DNA from: Lysobacter sp. Root916
Lineage (GTDB): Bacteria; Pseudomonadota; Gammaproteobacteria; Xanthomonadales; Xanthomonadaceae
Direction of reading: 5' to 3'
Assembly (NCBI RefSeq): GCF_001429785.1
Contig: NZ_LMJF01000013.1
Span: 252,327 to 316,326 of the forward strand
Length of the DNA stretch: 64,000 bases
Part shown: in pieces, positions 16,597 through 23,549 of the stretch
How positions within the stretch are numbered: position 1 is the first letter of the stretch
Layout of the letters: the number at the start of each line of letters is the position of its first letter
The notes under the pieces: generated by a model
The model's input: the letters and a program-made list of their open reading frames with translations, nothing else
What the model was told of the DNA's origin: nothing
The model's database searches: none
Position numbers and translations under genes: made by a program

Positions 16597-17037
16597 CTAG
16601 CCGCTCATGCGATCCAGCATGGTGCGCAGCACCGGGATCGTGGTGACATCGTCCACGCCCTTCATCGCCATCACCACCTCACGCAGATCGGCCAGTGCGC
16701 CCGGCGACTCCACCTGCACCAGCGCCATCAGATCGATTTCGCCGGCGACGCTGTGGCAGAACCGCAGCTGCGGCAGTTGCGCCAGCAAGGGCATCACGTC
16801 GTCGCAGCTGAAGCCGTCCGCATAACGCACCAACAGCCAGGCCTGCAGCGGGTCGCCGTCCTTGCCCAGGCGCACGGTGTACTGCGCGATCACCCCGCCC
16901 GCCTCTAGCCGCTGCAGGCGCTCCTGCACGGTGCTGCGCGACAGGCCCACCGCCTTGGCCAAGGCGACGGTGGACAGCCGCGCATTGTCCTGCAGCAGGG
17001 CGATCAACTGGCGATCGGTGGCGTCCAGCGCTTTCAT
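16597..17037 (-). CDS. Lrp/AsnC-family transcriptional regulator
   Basis: The 146-residue protein has an N-terminal HTH (LDATDRQLIALLQDNARLSTVALAKAVGLSRSTVQERLQRLEAGGVI) and a C-terminal RAM/AsnC ligand-binding domain (AWLLVRYADGF, AGEIDLMALVQVESPGALADL). It is full length for the family. Members respond to amino acids or related small molecules. ATG 17037 gives the canonical MKALDATDRQLI N-terminus. It is divergent from the monooxygenase/isochorismatase pair and may control it. Confidence 0.9.
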   Translation of the reverse strand: MKALDATDRQLIALLQDNARLSTVALAKAVGLSRSTVQERLQRLEAGGVIAQYTVRLGKDGDPLQAWLLVRYADGFSCDDVMPLLAQLPQLRFCHSVAGEIDLMALVQVESPGALADLREVVMAMKGVDDVTTIPVLRTMLDRMSG

Positions 17038-17140
17038 GGTCGGATCCGGCGATATGTCGGTGCGACCGGCATTGTGCCGGGTTGAGACCGGCGCCGGCGA
17101 GTGCGCACAGTAGCCGTCACCCCCCTGCCGCGTGCACGCC

Positions 17141-17524
17141 ATGTCCGACACCGACCGCAGCCAGCGCTTTGCCGCGCTGCCCCCGCCGCCCTACTACGCG
17201 GTGATCTTCTCCTCGCAGCGCAACGGCCGCGACGAGGCCGGCTATGCGGCCACCGCCGAGCGCATGGTCGAGTTGGTGGTCGAACAGCCCGGCTTCCTCG
17301 GCTACGAATCCACGCGCGACGGCAGCGGCTTCGGCATCACCGTGGCCTACTTCGACAGCGAGGCCGCGATCGCGGCCTGGCGCATGCACGCCGAACACAC
17401 ACTCGCGCGTGAGCGCGGCCATCGCCTCTGGTACCAACGCTTCGAACAACGCGTGGCCCGCGTCGAGCGCGCCTACGGCGGCCCACGCCCCACTCCCACC
17501 CAACCCGACGAGACCACGCCATGA
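17141..17524 (+). CDS. antibiotic biosynthesis monooxygenase (ABM)-fold protein
   Basis: This 127-residue protein matches the dimeric alpha/beta-barrel ABM domain (YYAVIFSSQRNGRDEAGYAATAERMVELVVEQPGFLGYEST, GFGITVAYFDSEAAIAAWRMHAEHTLARERG). These small proteins are cofactor-free oxygenases or stress-response enzymes. Its TGA overlaps the next ATG, so it forms an operon with the isochorismatase-like hydrolase. An upstream in-frame ATG (17132) would add three residues. Confidence 0.85.
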   Translation: MSDTDRSQRFAALPPPPYYAVIFSSQRNGRDEAGYAATAERMVELVVEQPGFLGYESTRDGSGFGITVAYFDSEAAIAAWRMHAEHTLARERGHRLWYQRFEQRVARVERAYGGPRPTPTQPDETTP

Positions 17525-18102
17525 AGCTGGACCCGCGCAGCACTGCCCTGATTCCGATCGACGTACAGCAGGGCTTCGACTATCCGCCCTGGGGCCCGCG
17601 CAACAATCCGGCCATGGAGGCCAACGGCCTGCGCCTGCTCGCCGCCTGGCGCGAAGCCGGCCTGACGCCGATCCACGTCCGTCACGACTCGGTGATCGAG
17701 GGCTCGTCCTTGCAGCCCTCACATCCGGGCAACGCATTCCGGCCCGGGTTCGAGCCCTTGCCCGACGAAGCGCTGGTGAGCAAGTCGGTCAACGCCGCCT
17801 TCATCGGCACCGATCTGGATCTGCGCCTGCGCCGGCTCGGCATCGACTGCGTGGTGCTGTTCGGCATCAGCACCGACATGTGCGTATCGACCACCGCGCG
17901 CGTGGCCGCCAACCTGGGCTATCGCGTGCTCGTGGTCGCCGACGCCTGCGCCTGTTTCGATCTGCGCGACGAACACGGCCGCGTCATCGCCGCCGACGAT
18001 ATCGCGCGCGCGCACCTGGCCACGTTGCGCGCCGAGTTCGCCGAAGTCGTCGATAGCCAGGACGTGATCGCGTCGCTGCATGCGCGGTCGCACGCGGCGT
18101 GA
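17521..18102 (+). CDS. isochorismatase-family cysteine hydrolase
   Basis: The 193-residue protein has the cysteine-hydrolase triad: Asp in LIPIDVQQGFD, Lys in LVSKSVNAAF, and Cys in GISTDMCVSTTAR, with the preceding non-proline cis-peptide region (LFGIST). Such enzymes act on isochorismate, nicotinamide, N-carbamoyl amides and the like; the substrate here is unknown. It is translationally coupled to the ABM gene by a 4-bp overlap. Confidence 0.88.
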   Translation: MKLDPRSTALIPIDVQQGFDYPPWGPRNNPAMEANGLRLLAAWREAGLTPIHVRHDSVIEGSSLQPSHPGNAFRPGFEPLPDEALVSKSVNAAFIGTDLDLRLRRLGIDCVVLFGISTDMCVSTTARVAANLGYRVLVVADACACFDLRDEHGRVIAADDIARAHLATLRAEFAEVVDSQDVIASLHARSHAA

Positions 18103-18227
18103 TCGCGACGCATGCATCGCAACGACCGTTGATGAGGCGACGAACGGTCTTGCAACTAAATTTTAACGGGCGTAATGTGCGCCACCTCGGCCCAGCGCGG
18201 CCACACGCAGACTTCGAATCTTCCGCC

Positions 18228-18350
18228 ATGAACCTCTTCATCGACATCGCCAAATCGCTCCAGCCGCGGCCCTTGCGCCACGGTAAGGACGCGTGCGCGC
18301 CGATGAACGTCGGCGATCGCATCGAAGCGCAGCTGCGCACTCCACACTGA
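18228..18350 (+). CDS. possible 40-aa peptide
   Basis: An ATG at 18228 opens a 40-codon frame (MNLFIDIAKSLQPRPLRHG...). It sits after an AT-richer stretch with a ttgcaa ... taatgt arrangement near 18149-18178 that could be a promoter, and before two hairpins. There is no good ribosome-binding site and no homologue I can name, so this is a weak candidate. Confidence 0.25.
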   Translation: MNLFIDIAKSLQPRPLRHGKDACAPMNVGDRIEAQLRTPH

Positions 18351-18361
18351 CCTTGCCTATG

Positions 18362-18388
18362 CGGGAGGTCGGTGACCCCGACCTCCCG
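18362..18388. other. 11-bp perfect hairpin
   Basis: CGGGAGGTCGG and CCGACCTCCCG pair perfectly around TGACC. It stands 10 bp before the terminator at 18399 and may reinforce it or belong to a short structured transcript. Confidence 0.6.
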
Positions 18389-18398
18389 AGGAACGCGA

Positions 18399-18436
18399 AC
18401 GCCCTCGGATTCGAAACCCGGGGGCGTTTTGTTTTT
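18399..18436 (+). terminator. rho-independent terminator
   Basis: ACGCCCTCGG-type 5' arm (18399-18408) pairs over 10 bp with CCGGGGGCGT (18418-18427) around a 9-nt loop, followed by ttttgttttt. It ends transcription coming from the isochorismatase operon or from the small frame at 18228. The loop (attcgaaac) resembles a T-loop, but no tRNA surrounds it. Confidence 0.8.
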
Positions 18437-18486
18437 CGCGCTCGCCAAGGATCACACCCCCTAAATTCAGCGGTTTCCAGCCGGCC

Positions 18487-18566
18487 CCGAAGCATCCGCG
18501 CGCGTTTGCGCGCCGCAGGGGCAATGCCGTCGAGGCGCCGCGAGGCGCTGTGTCCGGATGCTTCGG
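18487..18566. promoter_or_regulatory. 12-bp inverted repeat upstream of the tRNA-like RNAs
   Basis: CCGAAGCATCCG (18487-18498) recurs as CGGATGCTTCGG (18555-18566) in inverted orientation, 56 bp apart and without mismatch. The second arm overlaps the -24 element of a sigma-54-like promoter. It could be an activator site or the stem of a long RNA hairpin. Confidence 0.5.
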
Positions 18567-18580
18567 CACGGGCGGTGCGG
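18563..18580 (+). promoter_or_regulatory. sigma-54-like promoter candidate of the RNA-repair operon
   Basis: CGGCACGGGCGGTGC has GG (18565-18566) and GC (18577-18578) 10 bp apart and keeps the GGCACG -24 core; the -12 reads GTGC instead of TTGC. Sigma-54 promoters driven by RtcR are established for rtcBA in enterobacteria, which is why this match matters. Transcription would begin near 18590, just before the first RNA hairpin. Confidence 0.35.
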
Positions 18581-18619
18581 TGGGAGATCGCAAGGCATAG
18601 GGCGCATGCGCCCGCACGA

Positions 18620-18693
18620 ATTGGCGTCTGGTGACAGACGCCAATGCGAAACATCGATCGAACGTTCCACAGCGGCACGGGTTCGCATCCCGT
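18620..18693 (+). ncRNA. structured RNA segment: 10-bp hairpin plus T-arm-like hairpin
   Basis: ATTGGCGTCT pairs with AGACGCCAAT (18620-18645) around GGTGAC. A second hairpin at 18677-18693, ACGGG-TTCGCAT-CCCGT, has the size and most of the sequence of a tRNA T-arm. No D-arm or acceptor stem is seen around it. It appears to be the 5' part of the structured leader that also holds the two tRNA-like RNAs. Confidence 0.5.
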
Positions 18694-18751
18694 CCGGTGC
18701 GCGCGGCCCTGCCGTGGCGTATGCCGTGGTGCGCCAGCGGTGTTTCGAACA

Positions 18752-18824
18752 GCGACGTTAGCTCAGCTAGGTAGAGCAGCGGACATAGCGTCCGCGGGTC
18801 GTCGGTTCGAATCCGGCACGTCGC
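18752..18824 (+). ncRNA. tRNA-like RNA 1 with non-canonical anticodon loop
   Basis: A full cloverleaf can be drawn: acceptor GCGACGT/ACGTCGC (7 perfect pairs), D-stem GCTC/GAGC, anticodon stem GCGGA/TCCGC, variable loop of 5, T-arm GTCGG-TTCGAAT-CCGGC. The 7-nt anticodon loop is CATAGCG, with A rather than the near-invariant U at position 33, and the stem could close by one more pair to leave only five loop bases. No CCA is encoded. It is therefore unlikely to be an ordinary decoding tRNA and looks like a tRNA mimic attached to the rtcB operon. Confidence 0.7.
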
Positions 18825-18897
18825 CACTGGATAGCTCAGATGGGTAGAGCATCGGATCAAAACTCCGAGTGTCGCGGGTTCAAATCCCGCTCCAAAA
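18825..18897 (+). ncRNA. tRNA-like RNA 2 with degenerate acceptor stem
   Basis: It begins at the base after RNA 1. D-stem GCTC/GAGC, anticodon stem TCGGA/TCCGA and T-arm GCGGG-TTCAAAT-CCCGC are intact, but only the four inner pairs of the acceptor stem form. The anticodon loop TCAAAAC has C instead of U at position 33. The two RNAs are likely made as one transcript. A conventional tRNA reading is possible only with several exceptions. Confidence 0.65.
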
Positions 18898-18992
18898 CTG
18901 CCTCTTAAGCAGTCGGTGATACCGGGGACGAAAGTCCCCACCCGGAAACGCCCCTTGCGGCGTTTCGACCGCCGCCGCGCTTCGGCGCGGCG
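18897..18992 (+). ncRNA. run of four stable hairpins after the tRNA-like RNAs
   Basis: In order: ACTGC-CTCTTAA-GCAGT (18897-18913), which looks exactly like an anticodon arm with U33 and anticodon CUU; GGGGAC-GAAA-GTCCCC (18924-18939) with a GNRA tetraloop; GAAACGCC/GGCGTTTC (18945-18966); and an 8-bp stem closed by a cUUCGg tetraloop (18973-18992). Tetraloops of these types are typical of structured RNAs. The set suggests a folded leader or processed ncRNA, not simple spacer. Confidence 0.55.
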
Positions 18993-19286
18993 ATGGACGG
19001 AACAAGGCAGCGGCGACGACGCCGGACCCGCGCCCACGAGGCGACGGACCGCGGCGGACGGCCGGACGCGACGGAACAGCGTCGCGCACCGGCTCCGCCA
19101 CGGACCGCGCCGAGCGCGCGCGGGTTCCGCGCCGACGCCGTCGGGGGCGCTTCCACCCCTTTCCACTTTGCGGTCGCCGCGTGCGCGTGCGACCGCGGCC
19201 TCCACCCAGCGCGCGACGAACGATCCGGTCGCGCGCCGTCCACACGACCGGATCGAAACCCGCAGAACACCCAAGGAGAAATCGTC
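18993..19286. other. 294-bp leader before slipin, no gene seen
   Basis: This very GC-rich stretch contains no convincing coding frame. It ends with an aaggagaa ribosome-binding site at 19273-19280 for slipin. I see no separate promoter. Confidence 0.4.
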
Positions 19287-20417
19287 ATGTTCTGGAACAA
19301 GCGGGTCGTGGTCGGCGACGCCGAGCGCGCCCTGATCTACCGCAACCGCCGTTTCGAGCGCGTGCTCGGACCGGGCGTCTATCGCATCGGCGACTGGCGC
19401 GGCCGCACCGAGGTGGTGCTGCACGACATCGCCAAGCCGGAATACGCCGGCAAGGACACCGACGCGTTGGTGGCCGCGCTGGGTGCGCGCCTGGACGAGC
19501 ACTTCGCCCTGGCCGACATCGGCGTCGACCAGGTTGGCCTGGTGATGAAGAACGGCAAGCTCGAGGACCTGCTCGCGCCGGGCTCGCGCAAGCTGTACTG
19601 GAAGGGCCTGGTCCCGATCGAGGTGGTCGCCACGACCCTGTCGGCGGGACTGGAGCTGCGCAGCGACATCGCTCAGCGTCTGCGCCAGATCGGCCTGCTC
19701 GATCGCGTCGCCCTGGCGGTGACCGTGCCCAACGAATCGGCCGGTCTGCTCTACGTCGACGGCAAGCTGGTGCGCACGCTGGACGCCGGCAGCTACGCCT
19801 ACTGGAACTTCCAGAAGAACGTCGCCGTCGAGCTGGTCGAGCTGCGCGTGCAGTCGGTCGAGGTCTCGGGCCAGGAACTGTTGACGCGCGACAAGGTATC
19901 GCTGCGCGTGAACCTGGCCGCGAGCATGCGCGTGACCGATGCGGTCGCCACGCGCAGCAAGGTCGCCAAGGTCAACGACTACCTGTACCGCGAGCTGCAG
20001 TACGGCCTGCGCAAGGCGGTCTCGGCCAAGACCCTGGACGAGCTGCTCGGCGACAAGGCCTCGCTGGATGCCGACATCTACGGCTACGTGCGCGATCAGC
20101 TCGATGGCCTCGGCCTGGAGGTGCTGGGCGTGGGTGTCAAGGACGTGATCCTGCCGGGCGAGATGAAGGAGATCCTCAACGGCGTGGTGCAAGCGGAGAA
20201 GACGGCCCAGGCCAACGTGATCCGCCGCCGCGAGGAGGCCAACGCCACGCGCAGCCTGCTCAACACCGCCAAGCTGATCGAGGACAGCCCGACGCTGATG
20301 CGCCTGAAGGAGCTGGAGGCGCTGGAGAAGGTCACCGAGAAGATCGACAAGCTCACCGTCTTCGGCGGCCTGGACGGCGTGCTCAAGCAGCTGGTCAGCC
20401 TCAAGAGCGGCGGCTGA
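19287..20417 (+). CDS. slipin (SPFH/Band-7 family) of the RNA-repair operon
   Basis: This 376-residue protein has an SPFH/Band-7 domain: MFWNKRVVVGDAERALIYRNRRFERVLGPGVYRIGDW at the N-terminus, VEVSGQELLTRDKVSLRVNLAASMRVTD, YLYRELQYGLRKAVSAKTLDELL, then GVGVKDVILPGEMKEILNGVVQAEKTAQANVIRRREEANATRSLLNTAKLIEDSPTLMRLKELE, which is the stomatin/slipin signature. It has an extra N-terminal segment before the Band-7 core. Slipins scaffold membrane complexes. Band-7 genes are reported as recurrent partners of rtcB. Its exact job there is unknown. Confidence 0.88.
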   Translation: MFWNKRVVVGDAERALIYRNRRFERVLGPGVYRIGDWRGRTEVVLHDIAKPEYAGKDTDALVAALGARLDEHFALADIGVDQVGLVMKNGKLEDLLAPGSRKLYWKGLVPIEVVATTLSAGLELRSDIAQRLRQIGLLDRVALAVTVPNESAGLLYVDGKLVRTLDAGSYAYWNFQKNVAVELVELRVQSVEVSGQELLTRDKVSLRVNLAASMRVTDAVATRSKVAKVNDYLYRELQYGLRKAVSAKTLDELLGDKASLDADIYGYVRDQLDGLGLEVLGVGVKDVILPGEMKEILNGVVQAEKTAQANVIRRREEANATRSLLNTAKLIEDSPTLMRLKELEALEKVTEKIDKLTVFGGLDGVLKQLVSLKSGG

Positions 20418-20522
20418 AGGGGTGATCCGTGGAATCCCGGATGACGACTCGGCCGCCGCCCCACACCGAGAACGCCGCTCCCCAGGGAGCGGCCATCGCA
20501 TCCCATTCCATTGGAAACCCTT

Positions 20523-21326
20523 ATGCGTAAGGACATGTACAAGGTCATCGTGGAACGGCCGCGGCGCGGAGGTCGCTACAGCAGCGAACGCCGCCCCTCG
20601 ACCGATCCGGAGGACCAAATCCAACACGAAAGCCTCAAGTTCCGCCATCGCTCGCACAAGTGGCTCAACGAGAACCTCAACCCGCTGCGGCGCTACCTCG
20701 AGACGCAGGTAGGCCGGCGCTGGGACCAGGTCTACTCGGAGCTATGCGCGCGCATCGACCGCCGCAACACCGTGCAGCAGCACATCCACCAGCACCTCGA
20801 CCAGTTCGTCGCGCTGCGGGTGGTCGTGTTCGACGGCAGGCTCCACCTCGATCATGGCTGGGGCGGCCTGAAATCGCTGAGCGATCCCTGGGCGCCGAAG
20901 TTGTACGTGGATCCTGACAGCGGCCTGCTGCTGGACAACCGCGAGGCGATCGCGGCCAGGCGTGCGCTGCGGCGTCGGCGCGCGGTCGAACGCGCGGCGC
21001 AGGCGTCGCCGGATCTGCGTCGCGTCGACGAACTGCATCAGCTGCGCCGCATCGACGGCATCTGGTACGAGGTCGAACTGGCCGCGTTGCCCGAAACGGC
21101 CGCGCTGACGAGCGTGCGCGGCGGGCCGGCCCAGTTCACGATGCCGTTCGATGTGATCGCCAAGCGTCCGGCCCGCCGGATCGGCAAGCCCTGCGGGCAT
21201 CGCGCTTGCGAGGCCTGCAAGCCCTACGGCCGCAGTGGCCTGTACGCGCGCAGCAAGCGCCAGCTGAATCGGCACGAGCTGCAGCGTTATGGCTTGCGCA
21301 ACCACGATGGCGAACGCCTGCACTAG
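20523..21326 (+). CDS. uncharacterised basic protein between slipin and RtcB
   Basis: The 267-residue, Arg-rich protein starts MRKDMYKVIVERPRRGGRY. The middle has HKWLNENLNPLRRYLETQVGRRWDQVYSELCARID and the C-terminus CGHRACEACKPYGRSGLYARSKRQLNRHELQRYGL, where C-x4-C-x2-C could bind zinc. No catalytic motif is recognised. The basic character, and its place in the rtcB operon, suggest RNA or ribosome binding, but that is inference. Gaps of 105 bp and 55 bp separate it from slipin and rtcB. A TTG at 20511 is an alternative start. Confidence 0.75.
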   Translation: MRKDMYKVIVERPRRGGRYSSERRPSTDPEDQIQHESLKFRHRSHKWLNENLNPLRRYLETQVGRRWDQVYSELCARIDRRNTVQQHIHQHLDQFVALRVVVFDGRLHLDHGWGGLKSLSDPWAPKLYVDPDSGLLLDNREAIAARRALRRRRAVERAAQASPDLRRVDELHQLRRIDGIWYEVELAALPETAALTSVRGGPAQFTMPFDVIAKRPARRIGKPCGHRACEACKPYGRSGLYARSKRQLNRHELQRYGLRNHDGERLH

Positions 21327-21381
21327 AGAAGCAATCGGTGGCGCCGCGCAAGTCGCGGCGCCACCGCACAGGAGAAACATC

Positions 21382-22596
21382 ATGAGTCCTCAATACGAAC
21401 TGCTGCACGCGCCGGACGCCACGCCGATCAAGGGCTGGGTGCGCGGCGTGCCGCTGGACGAGCAGGCCCACCGCCAGTTGCAGAACATCGCCGCCCTGCC
21501 CTTCGTCGGGCCCTGGGTGGCGGTGATGCCCGACGTCCATCTGGGTAAGGGCGCGACCGTGGGATCGGTGGTGCCCACGCGTGGCGCGATCGTCCCGGCC
21601 GCGGTCGGCGTCGACATCGGCTGCGGCATGGCCGCGGTGCGCACCACCCTGCGCGCCAAGGACTTGCCCGACAGCCTGGCCCTGCTGCGCTCGTCGATCG
21701 AACGCAGCGTGCCGGTCGGCAACGGCCCGGGCGGCGATCACCGCAAGCGACCCGACAGCATCGACACCCGGCTCGCGCAGTCCGGGCTGATGGCGCGGCT
21801 GGAGACCGTACGCGCGCGCCATCCGAAGATCCGCTACGACAAGGTGGACAAGCAGCTGGGCACGCTCGGCGGCGGCAACCACTTCATCGAGATCTGTCTG
21901 GACGAGGCCGATGCGGTGTGGGTGATGCTGCACTCGGGTTCGCGCGGCACCGGCAACCTGATCGGCACCTACTTCATCGAGCTGGCCCGGCGCGAGCTGG
22001 AGCGGCGCGTGCTCGGCTTCCACCTGCCCGACAAGGACCTGGCCTTCTTCCTGGAGGGCGAGCCCCTGTTCGAGCACTACGTCGAGGCGGTGTCGTGGGC
22101 GCAGGACTACGCGCGCCACAACCGCGAGGCGATGATGGCGCGCGTGCTGCACGAGCTGCGCCAGCGCCTGCCGAAGTTCCAACTGGAGAAGATGGCGGTC
22201 AACTGCCACCACAACTATGTGCAGCGCGAGCAGCATCACGGCGAGTCCCTGCTTGTCACCCGCAAGGGCGCGGTCAGCGCGCGCGCGGGCGAGCTGGGAA
22301 TCATCCCGGGCAGCATGGGCACGCGCAGCTATATCGTGCGCGGCAAGGGCAATGCGGACAGCTTCCACAGCTGCAGCCACGGCGCCGGCCGGGTGATGAG
22401 CCGCACCCAGGCGCGCGCGAGCATCACCCTCAAGCAGCACCGCGAGGCCACCGCGCACGTCGAATGCCGCAAGGACGCGGCGGTGATCGACGAATCGCCG
22501 GCGGCCTACAAATCGATCGACGCGGTCATGGCCGCGCAAACCGATCTGGTCGAAGTGCTGCATACCTTGCGCCAGGTGATCTGCATCAAGGGGTAA
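21382..22596 (+). CDS. rtcB: RtcB RNA-splicing ligase
   Basis: This 404-residue protein contains all RtcB landmarks: AVGVDIGCGM with the Mn-binding Asp78 and Cys81, GGGNHFIE (His167), LHSGSRGTGN (His184), NCHHNYVQRE, GSMGTRSYIVRGKGN, and FHSCSHGAGR, whose His333 corresponds to the guanylylated histidine of E. coli RtcB. RtcB joins 2',3'-cyclic-phosphate or 3'-phosphate RNA ends to 5'-OH ends using GTP and Mn2+, healing tRNAs and other RNAs cut by nucleases. An aggagaa box precedes the ATG. No RtcA, archease or RtcR gene is seen in the window. Confidence 0.96.
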   Translation: MSPQYELLHAPDATPIKGWVRGVPLDEQAHRQLQNIAALPFVGPWVAVMPDVHLGKGATVGSVVPTRGAIVPAAVGVDIGCGMAAVRTTLRAKDLPDSLALLRSSIERSVPVGNGPGGDHRKRPDSIDTRLAQSGLMARLETVRARHPKIRYDKVDKQLGTLGGGNHFIEICLDEADAVWVMLHSGSRGTGNLIGTYFIELARRELERRVLGFHLPDKDLAFFLEGEPLFEHYVEAVSWAQDYARHNREAMMARVLHELRQRLPKFQLEKMAVNCHHNYVQREQHHGESLLVTRKGAVSARAGELGIIPGSMGTRSYIVRGKGNADSFHSCSHGAGRVMSRTQARASITLKQHREATAHVECRKDAAVIDESPAAYKSIDAVMAAQTDLVEVLHTLRQVICIKG

Positions 22597-22614
22597 GGCC
22601 GGTCACCATGAGCG

Positions 22615-22647
22615 GGCTCCGCTCCGCGAGGGGCGGCGCCTTTTTTT
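22615..22647 (+). terminator. rho-independent terminator after rtcB
   Basis: GGCTCCGC pairs with GCGGCGCC (7 of 8 bases) and is followed by seven T residues. It lies 19 bp after the rtcB stop and closes the RNA-repair operon. Confidence 0.75.
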
Positions 22648-22923
22648 GCGATGCCCTTAGGCCCACACCAAGCGCGTGCAAAATAACCACATAACACCAC
22701 GCCCAAGTAGTCCGTAGTGCTAGTCGGGCGAGGTCCACAGTACTATCCCGGGCCTACTTGAGGCACGATGATGCTGACAGTCTGTGGAAGTGGGGAGGCA
22801 TCCCAATCACTGGAGCCGGGAGCGGCTCAAATCGGGTTAACTGTACGTGAGACGGCCAAACGCTCGACTGTTCTCATTACTGAGTAACTATCACATAGCG
22901 CCGAACTTTCTGGAGGAGTGAGC
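22648..22923. other. AT-richer non-coding stretch before the 33-aa peptide
   Basis: Base composition drops markedly compared with the rest of the window. No gene was found. A tggaggagtg ribosome-binding site at its end serves the 33-aa peptide. The composition suggests acquired DNA or a regulatory leader. Confidence 0.4.
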
Positions 22924-23025
22924 ATGTTTGGATTAAGCCTTTGGCACTGGTCGATCCTGCTCACTATTGGCGGCGTGATCGCCGTTATCATCGCCATCAC
23001 CAGACGGCGCCCGCCGAGAGAGTAG
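22924..23025 (+). CDS. 33-aa single-span membrane peptide
   Basis: The frame reads MFGLSLWHWSILLTIGG, a hydrophobic Val/Ile stretch, then RRRPPRE. It is one membrane span with positively charged C-terminus. A strong ggaggagtg box precedes the ATG and a clear terminator follows 28 bp after the stop, so this is an autonomous transcription unit. Codon use is less GC-biased than neighbouring genes. The MFGLS-W start recalls TatA-like N-termini but the amphipathic helix of TatA is missing. Function unknown. Confidence 0.65.
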   Translation: MFGLSLWHWSILLTIGGVIAVIIAITRRRPPRE

Positions 23026-23052
23026 CGAAGGGCCTATAACTAGCTCTCTAGA

Positions 23053-23080
23053 GAATCCCCGCCTAAGCGGGGATTCCTTT
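23053..23080 (+). terminator. terminator after the 33-aa peptide
   Basis: GAATCCCCGC and GCGGGGATTC form a perfect 10-bp stem with a CTAA loop, followed by cttt. It ends the peptide's short transcript. Confidence 0.8.
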
Positions 23081-23285
23081 GCCTGGCGCCCGCCGCGCGA
23101 CCAGCCCGAATCGGCGGTCCAAGACCGCCGTCCGTCGCAATTTTGCGAACGCAACAAAACGTAACCGCCGGATTGCGACACGGTGCGCGATTCTCCCCCT
23201 CGTCAGCGCCGCGCGGGTAACGGATAGTTAACCGGCCGGGCGTATCGTCGTCCTGGCAGGGGCCCGCTCAAGGAGAGGTGGAGCC

Positions 23286-23522
23286 ATGAACGATCTGGCA
23301 TTGGATGCCGCGTCGTCTCACGCGACCCTGTCGCATGAGGACCGCGAATTGGCCGTTACCTACGGCATCGAAGCGCGTCGGCACCACGCCGAACGCGCCT
23401 GGACCGACATACAACACGAACTCGCCGCCGGTTGGGCGCGCATGCGCGGTTATCGGCGTGCGCAATGGCCGGACGTGGTCGACCACGTCGAGGCCGCCTG
23501 GCACGGGGCGATCCGGTTGTAG
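23286..23522 (+). CDS. small hypothetical protein
   Basis: This 78-residue soluble protein has one long charged region (SHEDRELAVTYGIEARRHHAERAWTDIQHELAAGWARM). A caaggagaggtgg box before the ATG supports expression. No domain is recognised. It converges on the EamA transporter gene. Confidence 0.65.
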   Translation: MNDLALDAASSHATLSHEDRELAVTYGIEARRHHAERAWTDIQHELAAGWARMRGYRRAQWPDVVDHVEAAWHGAIRL

Positions 23523-23549
23523 CGCGGCGCGCGCGGCGAACGGCCGCGC

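Noticed and set aside
18752-18897. Two ordinary tRNA genes
   Set aside because: Position 33 is not U in either, one acceptor stem is half unpaired and no CCA end is encoded, so they are better treated as tRNA-like RNAs.
18357-20657. 766-codon minus-strand frame across the tRNA-like region and slipin
   Set aside because: It runs antisense through slipin and reads stems of tRNA-like RNAs as protein (GFEPATLGVLIRCSTHLSYP type), a well-known false gene pattern.
18103-22650. RtcR regulator or RtcA cyclase in the RNA-repair locus
   Set aside because: No sigma-54 activator with a CARF domain and no RtcA-like protein is encoded anywhere in the window.
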